The notes beneath the pieces are model-generated. The model made no database searches and was not told the origin of the DNA. It was given only the letters and a program-made list of their open reading frames with translations. The position numbers and the translations under genes are program-made. DNA of 64,000 bases from Punica granatum (lineage: Eukaryota; Streptophyta; Magnoliopsida; Myrtales; Lythraceae): NCBI RefSeq assembly GCF_007655135.1, contig NC_045133.1, positions 19,379,845-19,443,844 of the forward strand, written 5' to 3'. Within the stretch, counting starts at the first letter, position 1. Each line of letters begins with the position of its first letter. Of this stretch, positions 50,818 to 63,100 are shown one piece after another.

Positions 50818-51965
50818 TGCTGACTGCAGAGGAGGAGGGTTAGGAGATGGAGAGGGAGACTGAGATAGATGGAGACGGATACATCGGAATGGAGCTTTGC
50901 TTCCGAGTTCCGACCCTCACTTCCCGCCATTTCCATTTTCCCTTCTTTTTTTTTTTTTGGATGGAATTGAAATTTTTTTTACTTTTGAAATTTGTCCCTG
51001 AAATATGTTTTTCTTGGAGATTGAGTCCCCATACTATTCCTTTTACCTTTTCTCATCAAACGGGCTGCTTTTCTCCTGCTTTATCCATGAGTTTGATACA
51101 AATTTCGAAGCTCAGCCCGAGCTCACGAACTCCAGATTGCTATTTCAAAGTGTCTGGACTGCGGATTTAAAGTGTTTAAAGTAGCATTCGGTACAAGACA
51201 ATCTATCGCGATTGCATGCGCTAACATTTCTTGAACCCACAATATTATCAAACTATAGGTTTACAGTTGCATTTGGTAGGAGACGATCTATCGCGATTGC
51301 AGGCGCCAACCCACAATATTACCAAACAAATAGTTTGACGAGGGAATTGCTTCAAGTGATACATTGGAGGTGCAATCAAACTCAGCAAAGGACTAGCAAC
51401 ATCATCTTTGTTTTTGCAGCACAGATGCCTTTGTCGAGACATTGTGTGGGTTTCCCGTAAGTTCGGGTTACGAAAACCATTAATTACTCCAGAAAAAAAA
51501 GCGTGTACTAAATGAATAGAGAACGTAAAAGAAAATGCAGAGAGCGTGATTCTAGTAACAATATTCCAAGAGAAAAAGATTATGATGTAAACACATACTC
51601 TCCGAAAGTTGAAACAAGTAGAATGACCAAGCTAAATGTCACTAACAACCTAGCTGATTAGAGTACATCATCAGTACTACAATAACCGACCAACATATCA
51701 GTAATCTTTTATGTTGCAGCACGATGAAATAGGATAAGACAACAACAAAAACTATGTACATCAGCATTTCTATTCTAATACATAGTTCTACATCCGAGAA
51801 GTTCAGTTCAACCTCAGCACCGGGAGAAAAGTAAAATTTATAAGTCATGATTCCACACACTTGAGATACCAGAATTTAACCACGATCAGCGAAGTCATTC
51901 TCCCATCAGGTACAGTCAGCGACTGACCCACATAGAGGTCCATGCAGAGCTCGCAGATCCCATGC
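50818..51965. other. Gap between FIGL1 and SWP73, with a small tandem repeat
   Basis: The FIGL1 leader and promoter lie at the left of this stretch and the 3' UTR of SWP73 at the right. A unit with ATCTATCGCGATTGCA and ACCCACAATATTA-CAAAC motifs occurs twice, starting at 51184 and 51269 (period about 85). Confidence 0.6.
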
Positions 51966-53797
51966 TCATGTGCTTGGAGGTGCATCACTTCCCGTTACCG
52001 GCTTTCTATTCAAGTATCGAATAACAGCATCTTCAACCCTGTTAAATCATCATAATTACAATCAATCCTCCACATTCCTTATAAAGAATGAGCAGTTTTA
52101 GAACATTAAGATCTCACATTATTGAAGAGCTTCAGTGTATAGAAGCAGATCAATACTGACATCATACTCATGCATTTTATGCCGCTATCAGAAGCGAGTT
52201 GCATTAAATAGTAGAACAAATATTCTTACCATGGCTGACCAAAGAAATCTGATCGCCTTTCCTTTTCAGCATTTCGGCTTCCTTCTCCAGTAACAAGCTT
52301 CAGATCTTTGTTCTGAGATTCAATCAATGCATTAATGAATTCAGCTGGTGACTGACTGAACCCAAGGAAGAAAGCCCTTCTTTTACGGTGCTCATGAATC
52401 TTTCTTATAGCAGCATATATGGCTTCATCGCAAGCATCGATCTCTTTGTTCTTCTCCACATTCGCCAAAAGTGTGGAGAGTTCCCTCTGAATCGGGAATG
52501 GCACATCCACCAGTACATCGTAGCATGCAGTTCCCGCTGGGCTGGTCCCCGAGAGTTTGATCTTATGTTCCAAGTGAATGGGCTGAGGGAAAGATAAATG
52601 CTGTGATATCTTCTGAGAAACCATGGTGAACTTCATCTTCTCCTCCCCAAACACTCTCATAAGAGGCGGGTCGCAGTTGAAGTAGGTTGGGTCATTTGGG
52701 TTCTGCAGCTTTCTGGCCTTCACGTAGTGCCAGATCGCAGCAATAATCCTTGGGCGAGTGTCGACCTCAATACCAAGAAGTTCTGTCAACATAGGTGAGA
52801 GCTTGTACTTCTCCGGCGAGTAGTTCAACTCTAAGCGTATAGTAGCAGTGAACTCCTTATCTCCTTTACGCTTCACCTCGAACCCCTCATGAGCAGCAGG
52901 TGACCTGGCGCTCTCCCAAAGAATGATTGGATTCTCAGGATACAGTCTTTGGTCCAATGAAATGCTCACCCTCTTGAAGAAAGAAGAGAACTTTGGGTAC
53001 AAGGGATTGGGCTGCTTCTGAGCTGCTCCGGGCTGATCGGGATCAACCCCATCTTCCAAGATCCTCCCGATTATCTTAAGGGTCCAGGTTGGGGGCTCCG
53101 CATTAGGCTTCTGAGGGATCGCCCTGACCTGATTAGCAAAAGTATTGAAGACATATATACGAAGAGTTTTCTGGATCGTAGGAGGGTTCTTAAGTGCCTC
53201 CTGTATGTCAACCTTCTTCCTTCCTAAGGCAGCATCGGTTCGGGCCTCGAACTCGAGGAGCTGGGTGTAGAGAGCAGACTCCGGGAGAATCGCAGCAACC
53301 CTCTCCTGAAGCTGTTTCTCCGGGAGCTTCTGCTTCTTCTTTCGCGCAGCAGCAGCGGAAGCCAGCTCCATTTGCTTCAGTGGAGACATCATGGTAGCGG
53401 CAGTGGCCATGGGGTTTGCCGGAGGACGGACAGGGGGCTTCATGAGTGGCCGCTTTGCAATGGCACTGCCGCCGGGGGAAGACGAGCCTAAGTTCCCAAT
53501 CCCACTGCCACCAGCAGCAGATTGGAATTGGGCCTGGATCTGGGCGGCGACTTGAGCTTGAATGTGGGCCTGAGCTTTGGACTGAGCCTGAGCAAGGGCT
53601 TGCGCTTGGGCTTGCTGCGATAGCTGGAACTGGGTCTGAAACCCGGCTGCATTGCCCTGCATTTGCTGTGCCTGAGCGAATGCAGGGTTCTGAGGCATAG
53701 ATGAATTCACTATCCCCACATTCCCGAAAGGCGACACCGTAGCCCCAAGGCTTCTCGGTGGGTTGCCGTTATTAGTGTTGTTATTATTCGCAGACAT
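51966..53797 (-). CDS. SWP73B: SWI/SNF complex subunit SWP73/BAF60 (SWIB domain)
   Basis: This is the BAF60/SWP73 (CHC1) subunit of SWI/SNF chromatin remodelling complexes. The two coding exons are 52230-53797 and 51966-52038 (phase: FGQPW is split across the junction), giving 546 residues ending [10 protein letters not shown]. Residues 1-150 are low complexity with many Gln and Ala ([20 protein letters not shown]). A basic [20 protein letters not shown] segment follows. The SWIB/MDM2-like fold is at about 325-400 ([20 protein letters not shown] and [10 protein letters not shown]). The last third ([21 protein letters not shown]) is the conserved BAF60 tail. I take ATG 53797 (MSANNNN) as the start; an acceptor-like TTAG at about 53870 and a donor-like CCTG/GTAA at 54296 suggest a 5' UTR intron, making any longer upstream frame non-coding. 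The orthologue assignment is to the family; A versus B paralogue is not certain. Confidence 0.94.
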
Positions 53798-53869
53798 TGG
53801 AACCCGAATTGTTTCTCCAAAATCAGCAGGAAATCCTAGACTGCTTCTAAATAGGCAAGCCTCTCCACC

Positions 53870-54296
53870 TAACAATCAGCAATTAGCACCTGCACTTAAT
53901 TCCTGATTAGCACCGGAAACTTAGACACCCCAAACCCTGAAATAACTCTCAAATCCACCAAGATATAGTGATAACAACAAACGCCCTACTGCTGCAAACG
54001 TCCAGCTGAGCTGCCAAGTGAGGAAGAACCCTAAACTGAGCAACAGCAAGCGAAGACCGGAACCCTGGATCGCCTCTAAATGCAGCCACAAAGTTCCTCA
54101 CATAGCAATTAAACTCGATTCCAACAGCAGAAACAACTCAACCGCTCTAAAGCGTAGAAGAATCTCATGATTTAATCATCGTACTGCTGGAAAGGAGGTT
54201 CCTTCCATGAATCTTTCAGCTCAGCAACAACAAGCAAAACCCTAAAACCACAAGAAACCGGCGCTGCCGCAAACTTAGATGCCAAGAGCTAGTTAC
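53870..54296 (-). other. Probable 5' UTR intron of SWP73
   Basis: On the minus strand the donor CCTG|GTAACTAG is at 54297/54296 and the acceptor TTGTTAG|GTGGAG at 53870/53869. The first exon would lie at about 54297-54430. Inferred from splice-site sequence only. Confidence 0.5.
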
Positions 54297-55028
54297 CAGG
54301 CCACTAGTGCAACGATCCGCGTCCACTGTTCCCGATCCAGGAAGAAGAAAGCTTTGAACTTTAGGGTTTCAATGCCCAATACCAACGCACGGAGATGGAG
54401 AAATCGGGAGAAACAGAGCTAAATTTGAAGCGGGACGAGAGGTATTTGCATTAGCGAATTCCGACTCGAGCTCACACTTCCGGTCGATTAGGGCAAATAG
54501 GAGAAGGAAGGAACAGAGCTTTGACAGTAATGGCAGAGTGACACCTTCTCACTGATGAAGGTCGAGATGAAAGGCGAACGCTTTGGCAAGTTGGCTCCTT
54601 TTTCTTTTCCGTGCAGAAATTTCATTGTACGCCTTCATTTTTAGGTTACTACCATATCGGTCCCTGTATTTTATAACTTCCCCAAAATGTGCCCGAATTT
54701 TCAATTTTAGCGCAATAATGCCCCCGCGTCCCAACATGTGAACGTCGAAGATTTCCATGTGACATCTCGTAGTATCCGAAATTTTTGCTAGCATTTACCA
54801 CTTTCCGCAGTGTAATGGCGATAGAGGATCACAAAGAAATCGTAACAAGGAGACGAATTATGAGTATTTTTAGAAAATATGATATATGCGTTAATGCTAC
54901 GTGAGACGAAGAAGATGATTGCATAGCTGATAACTCTTTACCATCTTGTTGGATCTATGGCGAAGATTCTTGAGACTGACCTCGACAGAGACCGAGGTGG
55001 TAGGTGATTCCACCTTGACTTTTATGAC

Positions 55029-55254
55029 TTGTTTGGTTTTAAAGTAGGATTTTAAAATCCTACTTTAACTTAATTCTACCCACAATAAAATAAAATAATT
55101 TATACAAAGTCAAAGGGTGGGTCCCCTTTATACCACTCTTTTTCTACAACAAAACAAAATAACTCATATAAAATCAAAGAGTGCACCCCATTTATACGAC
55201 TCTTTTTTAAAATTAAAATTTAATTTTAAAATCCTACTTTGAAACCAAACGCAA
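55029..55254. mobile_element. MITE with inverted ends (GTTTGGTTTTAAAGTAGGAT type)
   Basis: The left end is TTGTTTGGTTTTAAAGTAGG. The right end is its mirror, ending CCTACTTTGAAACCAAACGC. Two internal direct copies of a CAAAATAAxxxATATAAAxTCAAAG unit are present. No coding capacity is seen. Confidence 0.65.
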
Positions 55255-55770
55255 CATTAAATATCCAAATTTAATAGATATGTGTGATTGTAAAAAGTAA
55301 ATAAAGGAGAAAGATATTTGATATTCTCGTTCGGAAATCCGTACAAGTGACTCCAAGAGAATTCGAACTTGAATAGAGAATGTGGAAGATTATTCAGACG
55401 ACCCCTAAATCAAACCCCTTAGGTTCATTAATTTGGTTTTTCATATACACCAAGTGTATTCTCCAACTTATATGTGTCACATATAGATTATGATACTCCA
55501 GAGGTTTGTTTCAGATTGATGATGGTCCAGTTAAGAGGTCCTTCTATAATTGAGAGCCTGTTTCCTTTTCTTTAGATCCTCGTCGTTAGCTCTGCTCTAC
55601 TCTAATCTTAAGCGGTGGATTTGGCTAATATCATCGAGTCTCGGTGCTGCCATAGCTGGTGCTTGAGTTGTTCCGACTTAGTTCTCGAAGGCTCGAGCAC
55701 ATCATATTTGACTTAAGCAAAGGCAACGTCCTGTGGTGGCTTCAGAAGTATGTTAATTCTCACCTTCCAA

Positions 55771-56750
55771 ATTTTTTTTTTTGGGGGGATAAGTGGTAAA
55801 TTTAATTAACAACAAAAAAGTATACACTCGTTCACCCACATACAAACGTCGAGCTAACTATCACACACAAATATAGACTCTTTAGTTCTGACATAATCAT
55901 TCCATCCTTAAGCCTAAAGAGCCTGCAACTATAGAAGAAGAAAGCTTAAGGGAAACTCTCCGAATAGACAGAGTTTTTAACTTGATACTTTGGATGATTG
56001 TTCCCATGAGAACAGCCACGGTCAAAGATTTCTTTGGGAAAATCCTCCTGTTCCTCTCAGACCAAACTACATAAATGTAGATGGTCCATAAAAGTCTTGA
56101 CGCAGTTGCATCCAAAAGATCTACCCTCGATCCCCATAATCCAAGCAAGAGCAGAATCCCAATCTGTTGTTAAATCAGTAATACCAGCTCTGGATTGCAG
56201 ACTCGTCCAAATTCCCCGAGTCACTCTGCTCACACTCAGAAGATTGAAGAATGAGTCCCCATTTTTTAAATTTGTTTTTTTGTATTCATCTTATTAAGGA
56301 TGGCAAGCCAAGAGATAATAGAAGCTTTTGGCAAATGCCCCCGAAACCAGACAACCTTTCTCCATTGCACTTTTGGTCTGGTCTCCCTTTGACAGTTCCA
56401 TGCACTTGAAGTAGTGGAAGTTCCAGGTTTGCTTGGAAGCCATACCACAGAGTCAGATTCAGCAAATTGGGACCTCTGCAACCAAGTTCCTTATCTCTGC
56501 AGCTTGAGGATCAGAACTTCTGGGCCACACCCACTTGTTTTTGTATACCCTGGTGACAGAATCTGAGTCCCTAACTGTTGGAAAGTAAACCATCCCTTTC
56601 CCTCCACTGCAATATTCAGCAAGTGCACCTATAGACAACCAATGGTCATGCCGAAAGGAAACAAAGATACTAATGCCAATTTTATATTTGATCAAAGGCT
56701 TCATTAATGGTCTTAGTTTCAGAAGTTTCCTCCAATTCCATGACAACTGG
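55771..56750 (-). mobile_element. 5'-truncated LINE (non-LTR retrotransposon) remnant
   Basis: On the minus strand, frames at 56746-56459, 56481-56266 and 56148-55897 together resemble the C-terminal part of a plant LINE polyprotein. This is the zf-RVT zinc-binding region after the reverse transcriptase (WLSIGALAEYCSGGKG, then VVWFRGHLPKASIISWLAIL, then VVWSERNRRIF). They lie in different frames, so it is broken. A poly(A) run closes the minus-strand 3' end at about 55771-55782. The reverse transcriptase proper is absent. Confidence 0.7.
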
Positions 56751-57499
56751 AAAACAATTCCAGTTTATCAGTTGGAAAGTAGACATTAACCAATGACATG
56801 TTCGTGTAACCTCGTACTGGCTTGTGACATTACCGTATGGTGTACTCATTGCATATAAGACTTTCTCCTTGTATTAGGTGTTAGTAACGAAGTTTTAGGG
56901 AAAAAGATAAGGCGAAAATGGATGACAAATAGACCTTCATGGTATGAATGTTGCTGTCAATTTAATTGAATATATTTTCTTGTGTTTACCTGATCGCGTG
57001 TAGCATTTCATACTTGCTGGCAGTTATGAGAAGTTTATATTGTGATCGGGGTCAGAATAAGCTTGCCAGAGCTGATAAACTCTTTTATGGCTTTGTTCAT
57101 TTACTTCAGAAATCGTTGCCCCTTCCACGAGAGAGCTGAAACCATCATGAAGACCTGCTAATTCTCTCGATTCGGTTCGATACTAATGGATTGAGGCACT
57201 AGCAAAATGGATTCTCTTTCAAACAGAGATCAGATAATTGAATTCATCCAACCATTTTCACATTTCACTGCAAACATTAGACCTGGTCTCCGAACATGGA
57301 CCAACATGGAAGAATGATTATAAAAGATAACTCGTAAGTTCGAGGATATATATCAGTTACACACCAAGAAGTAACAATTAATTCAGCACATATCTACTGG
57401 AATCGCACTTAAACCATATATCAAAGCTTTCCTATCCGTTCATCATATGAGGACGGAGCCTCTTATTCTGGGTTTACTCACATCAGTTGATAAACTCTG
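56751..57499. other. Downstream flank of the F-box/kelch gene
   Basis: Probably includes the 3' UTR of the minus-strand gene at its right side. Nothing else is recognised. Confidence 0.4.
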
Positions 57500-58787
57500 T
57501 CAAGCAATCATAACACAGCAGTTCCGGATGAAGTGACTCGACCGGCGGTTCATGGAAGACTCGAGGGGCCGCCAGTGCAGTTGCACCGCGTTCAGGTCCG
57601 GTAAGCAAGTAAATATACTCATCCCATGCCCTGTATAGGAAATCGAGGATGCCCCAATGATAAGCAGCTCATTCCCCAGGGACTTGAAGGCCACCCCCCA
57701 ACCCTTATTGGAGTCTGCCCTGATAGGCACCGGTCCCAGGGTCCTCCACGAGTTGCTCTCCTTCATATAAACCCGAACCTCATTGGAGGACGTCTCAAGG
57801 GTGTAGAGGTTGTCGTTCACGACAGCAATGAGTGGCGGCGAGTGATAGGTCGGGATGGGCGAGCCCTTCAGCATGTCAGGGATGAGGTCCCACTTGTTCC
57901 TGCTCTCGTCGAACATTTCCCCGCAGGTCAGGGCCTGATCCTCCTCATTCTTTCCCCCGATCACAAAGAATTTCTTGTCCATGTAGCAGCCAGAGCAGTA
58001 CTGCCTCTTCTTGATCATGCTTGGGAGGCGATCCCATGACTTGCTTTCGGGGTCATATCTTTCAGCAGTTTTCAGCACCTCCCGTTTCCCATCTGCTCTG
58101 ATCCCACCCGCCACAAATGCGTAGTTTCCACAAGTGGCGGAGGCAAACAGGCATCTCGGGTTGTTCATCAAAGGACCTTTGAACCACCTGTTCTCGGCCA
58201 ACTCGTACCTGTCGAGGACATTATTTCGACATTCGAAAAAATAAAGTACCAGGGAGCAATCAGGCAGGGCAACTGTACCTCCAGATGACTAGCCCGTCCA
58301 TCTCCTTCCCTGAGACGATCAAATGAGTCCCGGCGGATAGGGTCTCCTTGTCCCCCAAGACGAAGCTCCAGTCCGAGGGCAAGATTGGGAGCTTGTGGCA
58401 GGACCTGAACCGCCGATCAAACGCCCACCAGCTGCTCTCCCCGCTCGCCAGCACAAATACAGATGGCTCCCTGACCCCGATGTCCCTCCTTAGACTGTAG
58501 ATCTCCCCGCTCCTCAGAAGGGACAGAAACCGCTTGTTCACAGTCGAGATCCTCCAGTACTCCGACCGGGGGACCCGAGCCAGTATCGAAACCTCTATTT
58601 CGTGGCTGAGCGGAGGCGTGAGCACTGAGTAATCTGCATCCTTAGGTTTTTTATCCGTGTCCTGGTCAGTTGAATCATGAGAACCGATTGACAGGATAAC
58701 ATGTTTCTTAATGCTTTTGTCGGGGTCGTCGTCCCGGAACATAGTCCCAGGCTCTTCTTCACACTCTAACTCCTCCTCTTTCGGCAT
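57500..58787 (-). CDS. TML: F-box/kelch protein of the TML/HOLT (miR2111-target) family
   Basis: This is an F-box/kelch protein, the substrate-recognition part of an SCF ubiquitin ligase. The two coding exons are 58279-58787 and 57500-58208 (junction WRYE, phase checked), giving 405 residues. A divergent acidic N-terminus (MPKEEELECEEE) is followed by the F-box (about 56-100, LSHEIEVSILARVPRSEYWR) and a kelch propeller (EPSVFVLASGESSWWAFD, NRWFKGPLMNNPRCLFASAT, FVAGG, CYMDKKFFVIGGK). The body matches what I recall of TOO MUCH LOVE of legumes and Arabidopsis At3g27150 (HOLT). In legumes TML represses nodulation in the shoot-root autoregulation loop, and its mRNA is cut by miR2111. A matching site lies in this first exon. 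Start: first ATG in frame after the 5' UTR acceptor at 58820. Confidence 0.93.
58630..58650 (-). promoter_or_regulatory. Predicted miR2111 target site in the TML coding sequence
   Basis: The plus strand here matches mature miR2111 as I remember it at 19 of 21 positions, so the minus-strand mRNA is complementary. Mismatches are at miRNA positions 14 and 21. Positions 2-13, covering the seed and the 10/11 cleavage point, are fully paired. The site encodes KPKDADY, just before the F-box. Confidence 0.75.
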
Positions 58788-58820
58788 CCAATGGGGCCAA
58801 CCGTAAACTCTTGGAATGTT

Positions 58821-59152
58821 CTGCGGTAGTTAAACAAAGGGAGCAAAATGGAATTTATCGAATGCTGCACATCCATAAACGTAAACTCATAACTGCCCTT
58901 GACGTTAATTTTTCTTATATGAATATTGACTGTACTTTACATGGTTGCATATAGATTTCAAATACAGAGACATAACAAACAAGAACACAACATGTGATGG
59001 AGACAGGAACAGAGACAAGAAACAGACAGAAAGGAAACAGAGACCGGAAATAAATTCTGGAGACAGAAGGGTTCAACAAAGGTGGAATCCATAGAACTCC
59101 ATTGGATGAATGCAAGGAGACAGGGAAGTGCAGAAGAAGAGACATAACATAC
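58821..59152 (-). other. Probable 5' UTR intron of the TML gene
   Basis: On the minus strand the donor CCTG|GTATGTTATG is at 59153/59152 and the acceptor CCGCAG|AACATT at 58821/58820. A short upstream frame (59247-59164, 27 codons, MAQLQLPLPLSVSAPPPLLP then a stop) lies in the first exon. Inferred from splice consensus. Confidence 0.55.
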
Positions 59153-59299
59153 CAGGAGAAGAGTCAAAGCCAGGGGAAGGAGGAGGATGGAAGAAGAGGA
59201 GGAGGAGCAGAGACTGAGAGCGGCAGTGGGAGTTGGAGTTGGGCCATTTGCAAGAAACCTAGGAATTAAGAAAGGAAAAGGCTTTTGATTTTATCAAAA

Positions 59300-59442
59300 G
59301 TGGGTGCGGATAATGCACTCGCCTGTTACTAAGAGATCATAGGTTTGATACTTAGTAAATTATATGCTCATTTATTGGTTATTTTGGATTTCACTTTCGT
59401 TATACTAGGTCTAATGCGTCTTTTGTAATCGGAAAAAAAAAA
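59300..59442 (+). mobile_element. tRNA-derived SINE candidate
   Basis: A tRNA-like head (GTGGGTGCGGATAATGCACT as box A region and ATAGGTTTGATAC as box B) is followed by an unrelated body and a 10-A tail at 59433-59442. Flanks are similar (GGCTTTTGATTTT on the left, AGCCTTTCATTTT on the right), as an aged target duplication would be. Confidence 0.5.
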
Positions 59443-59487
59443 GCCTTTCATTTTGGTGTAGAGAGAGGGGGATTAAAAAGGAAGGTT

Positions 59488-60112
59488 TTAACCGACTTGA
59501 ATTAGTTCAAATAGTTCGGCGTTTGTTCTCCTTAAATAATGTTTTGGGTTCGAATCTTATAAATAAGAAAATCCACGTTGGGAGAGTTTTATCCCTTTAT
59601 GAATTAACTCGACTCTTACTCGATTAGTCGAGGCCCATTGATTTTAGATTAGATTTTCCTCAATGAATAATTTTTGAACCCTTTTAATATATCTCATTTC
59701 CCTTTTTGTTTATCAGATTCATGACTCTCATTTACAATTGGAAAATTGCAAAGTTCAGATTATCTAGTTTCTGAAAATGAAAACAAAAAAAGACCGTGCA
59801 TTGAGACTTACGTTATATTTCATCAAACGAACGAATTAGTAGAGAAATTCCCAAATAATCCTCGATGCAATAAGAAAGAGTTAATAACACCATGCTACAA
59901 ATTAAGTAATACAAAATATAAACCACCAACAAGGGTTGGTTCTAATAGTTCGACGCTTGTTCCGCTTAAATAAGGTATCAGATTCAAGTCCTTATGAATG
60001 CAGAAAATTCACGTTAGGTGAGCTTTAACCCTTAGTGGGTGGACCAGGCTCAACTAGATTAGTTGGAGTCCAATTGAACTTTCAGATACCAAATTTCACA
60101 CTGAATATTTAT
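59488..60112 (+). repeat. Two copies of a tRNA-like SINE family
   Basis: Copies at about 59488-59690 and 59935-60112 share AxTAGTTCGxCGxTTGTTC, CTTAAATAA, a box-B-like GGTTCGAATC (59547) or GATTCAAGTC (59981), AAAATCCACGTT/AAAATTCACGTT and GGGAGAGTTTTA/GGTGAGCTTTAA. Minus-strand relatives lie near 10320-10480, 10945-11070 and 37945-38085. Confidence 0.5.
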
Positions 60113-63100
60113 CAATTAATTAAATGTGTTTAATATAAAACCTATTGGGGTTTTCTCGTAGCACATTTTAACTTAGATTCACCCACCTAAGATTTTCTTG
60201 TATGATGCACTTTCTAATCATCACTTCCTTATTTCTGGCCAAAAAAAAAAAAGGTACCCTCCTTATTTTACATGTGACAAGCTAAGTTTACTCTCCAAAC
60301 TTTTTCATAGTTATAACTAACTATATAACGGGTTGGCTCTTATGGCAAGTCGACTTGCTCATTTCCTTGAGATCTCCTATTCAAATCTTATTGAGAGATA
60401 ATAAGACAAAACTCATATGATCATTCAAATAACAGTGCATATGATTCAAATTCGCGACATTTTTACCAATGGCTCTAATCGACTGTGTACAATGATGCTG
60501 ATATGCTCTATTATCACAATTTAATTACGGGTGCTTAGCTATGTTTATTTACAGTAGAAATGCAAGTTTCCCATTCTAGTCTAGTTTTGGGTAACAAATA
60601 GTAGCGGGAACCGTAGAGAGCTAATATTTACATAGTTTTGGCAATTGTTGATTATAAGTTTTTGCTGAATAATATAGTGGACAGTAGTGATGACAACATT
60701 GTCGCCCCCGCTATATAATGTTCGGGCTCTCATGTTGCTGATCATAAGTTATTGCATCATTAGTTAATCTCATTGTTCCTAATCCTTCACGCGCTCAAGC
60801 GGCCTGAAAATGTTGTCCTAGTCGAGCAAGTATTGCCGGTATTGCGTACTTAGTGAGATTAATATATAACTAATATATATAACTATAAAAAAAACTAATA
60901 TGGTGTTTTTGATTAAACTAGTTTTAGTAACTAATTGAATAACATAAAATCTGAAAAGCTCACGTACACCCATGATCCCACAGGTGGATTACTAAGGAGA
61001 GCATATGCTTATCGTATAGTTTGGCATAAGAAAAGGAGCAAAAAAGATGTGAATTACTTTTAAGGCCATAAATCAATCAAATTTAAAAAGTAAATAAATT
61101 TTTCAGTAATTCTTTCTTTTAATTTCGGTTACAAAAGAAATTCGTAGACTTGATATAATTAGAAAATGGAAATAAAAGCTAAATAAAGGGCACATGAACA
61201 TAGAATTTCTTAATTACAAGCGAGGGTGTATGTCGCCTCTGCACCTCCTTTCTGAATTAGTCATTCTCCCTCGTCGAGGATGAAAAATCAATAAAATTGT
61301 AATAAATCAATGATTAGGTTTATAAATATGAGAAATGAATCATATATTTGATCTTTTATTCGTTCTTTCTCGTCACATCATTAGTACGGCTAATTAGGTT
61401 TTTACCATCTAAACTTTTTTCTCTCAGAAAATTTCATCATACATCATGGTGATGACGAGTAATCACAGACTCACACACACCTATATGTATATACACGCAT
61501 ATATACTTTCCTGTAAAGTCTACATCCCAAATGCTATGTGCAATGATGAGATTCGTAAATAAGATTGCATATGATTTATGCTCCATCCTTTTTTTGCTGA
61601 GAAGAATAAAGACTCGAGGAAAGTGAAGTTGTTTGTCTGATCAAACAAGGGAACCGCACAACCCCAAAGATTACTTTTCTTACTGGAAAATCCAAATCAG
61701 TACACTCATTTAGCAAATTAATAAGCATGTTTTGATCCCACTCTTCTATTTAATTTAGTGGCGATAACAACGAGATAATATAATATGTCTCAGCTTTTTT
61801 GCTCCAATATTGTATTATATGATGTCATGTTATCTTATCGAGTAAAAGGCTCAACTTGTGTGTTGTTTGTGCTTTATTTTTAATACATAAATAATTTTTT
61901 ATGCAAAAAAGTGCTGACATGGTTTTACATATATATATATACCTACATATAATATGAGTTTTTTTTTCTAAAATACTTTTTACAGCTCTCATAATTAAAG
62001 TCGATAATTAACTTTGAAATGATATCATAACTTGAAAAAATTATCAAAATATGTTAAATTCTTATTTTCTTTTAATTACAAGAGAGGTTCATGAGCTAAT
62101 ACAATGAAATAAAAATTCTAATAACTAATAAAGGGACGCAGATAATCTCACAACGAGTGTCGAATCTGGAAGTTTTTTATTATCAGGCGAAAGCGTGTGC
62201 CACACAATGCTAAGCCTTCGTCGATCAAACTATATTAATTTTGATAGGAAAATGTTGAGAGCAAATCTTCCCCAAGATTGGTCGGAGTACATTTTTAGAT
62301 TTTATGTTTTTGTTCATTTAATTGCTTTTTTTTTTCCAAGAATTGAATAGCTTTGAAGTATAAAATTCTGATATATAATGTATTTAGTAATACACTTTCA
62401 TGATTAACTGCAGTCATCCTGTATTATTTTTTGTACATAGTTTGTTTTAGGAAAGTAGCTACATCTTAAATATTAGAAATAACTTGTAATAAGCCATTAG
62501 CTTCTTGCCTTTTTTTTTTAAAAATAAATTTCACCAACAAATATTTGTACTTATCGAGAGATCCTATGATCTCTGCTATATATCAGTCTGCTTAACTTTT
62601 TCTTAATCGAGACTTCCTTTGGTGGATAGAAAAAATTGTACTTGCCAGAAATCCAGTTAATTGTAAGAATGAAAATAACATGTAATGGAAAAACCAAACT
62701 TTTTTTTTTGGCTGACCCAGGGGTACTGTCTGAGCCGACTTTGCCCAATTAGAACCCGGGATCGAGTGATTATATGAGCTCCTTTTTAACCATTAGGTCA
62801 AACCCATTGGGATCAACAAAAGCACTTGTTTTCTACATATGATGTGATTACTAATATAAATTAATAACTTATATATATTACTACATTGAATTATAAAAAC
62901 ATTTTTTCACGTGGTAAAATCGATTACATTTTCAAGACAATTAATTATAATAATTCATTAGTGAATAATTGAATTAAGGGTAATGGAATAGTCAAAAGCC
63001 AGTTATACGTATGACCAAAAAAAATAAAGGAATGTACGTGTCGTATTAATTCTCGGAAGCTCTAGCTTTGAACAGCCAAATTAACGTGTATCAACTTTTT

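Noticed and set aside
53798..53875. N-terminal extension of SWP73 upstream of ATG 53797
   Set aside because: No ATG opens it, and a splice acceptor in the middle indicates 5' UTR.
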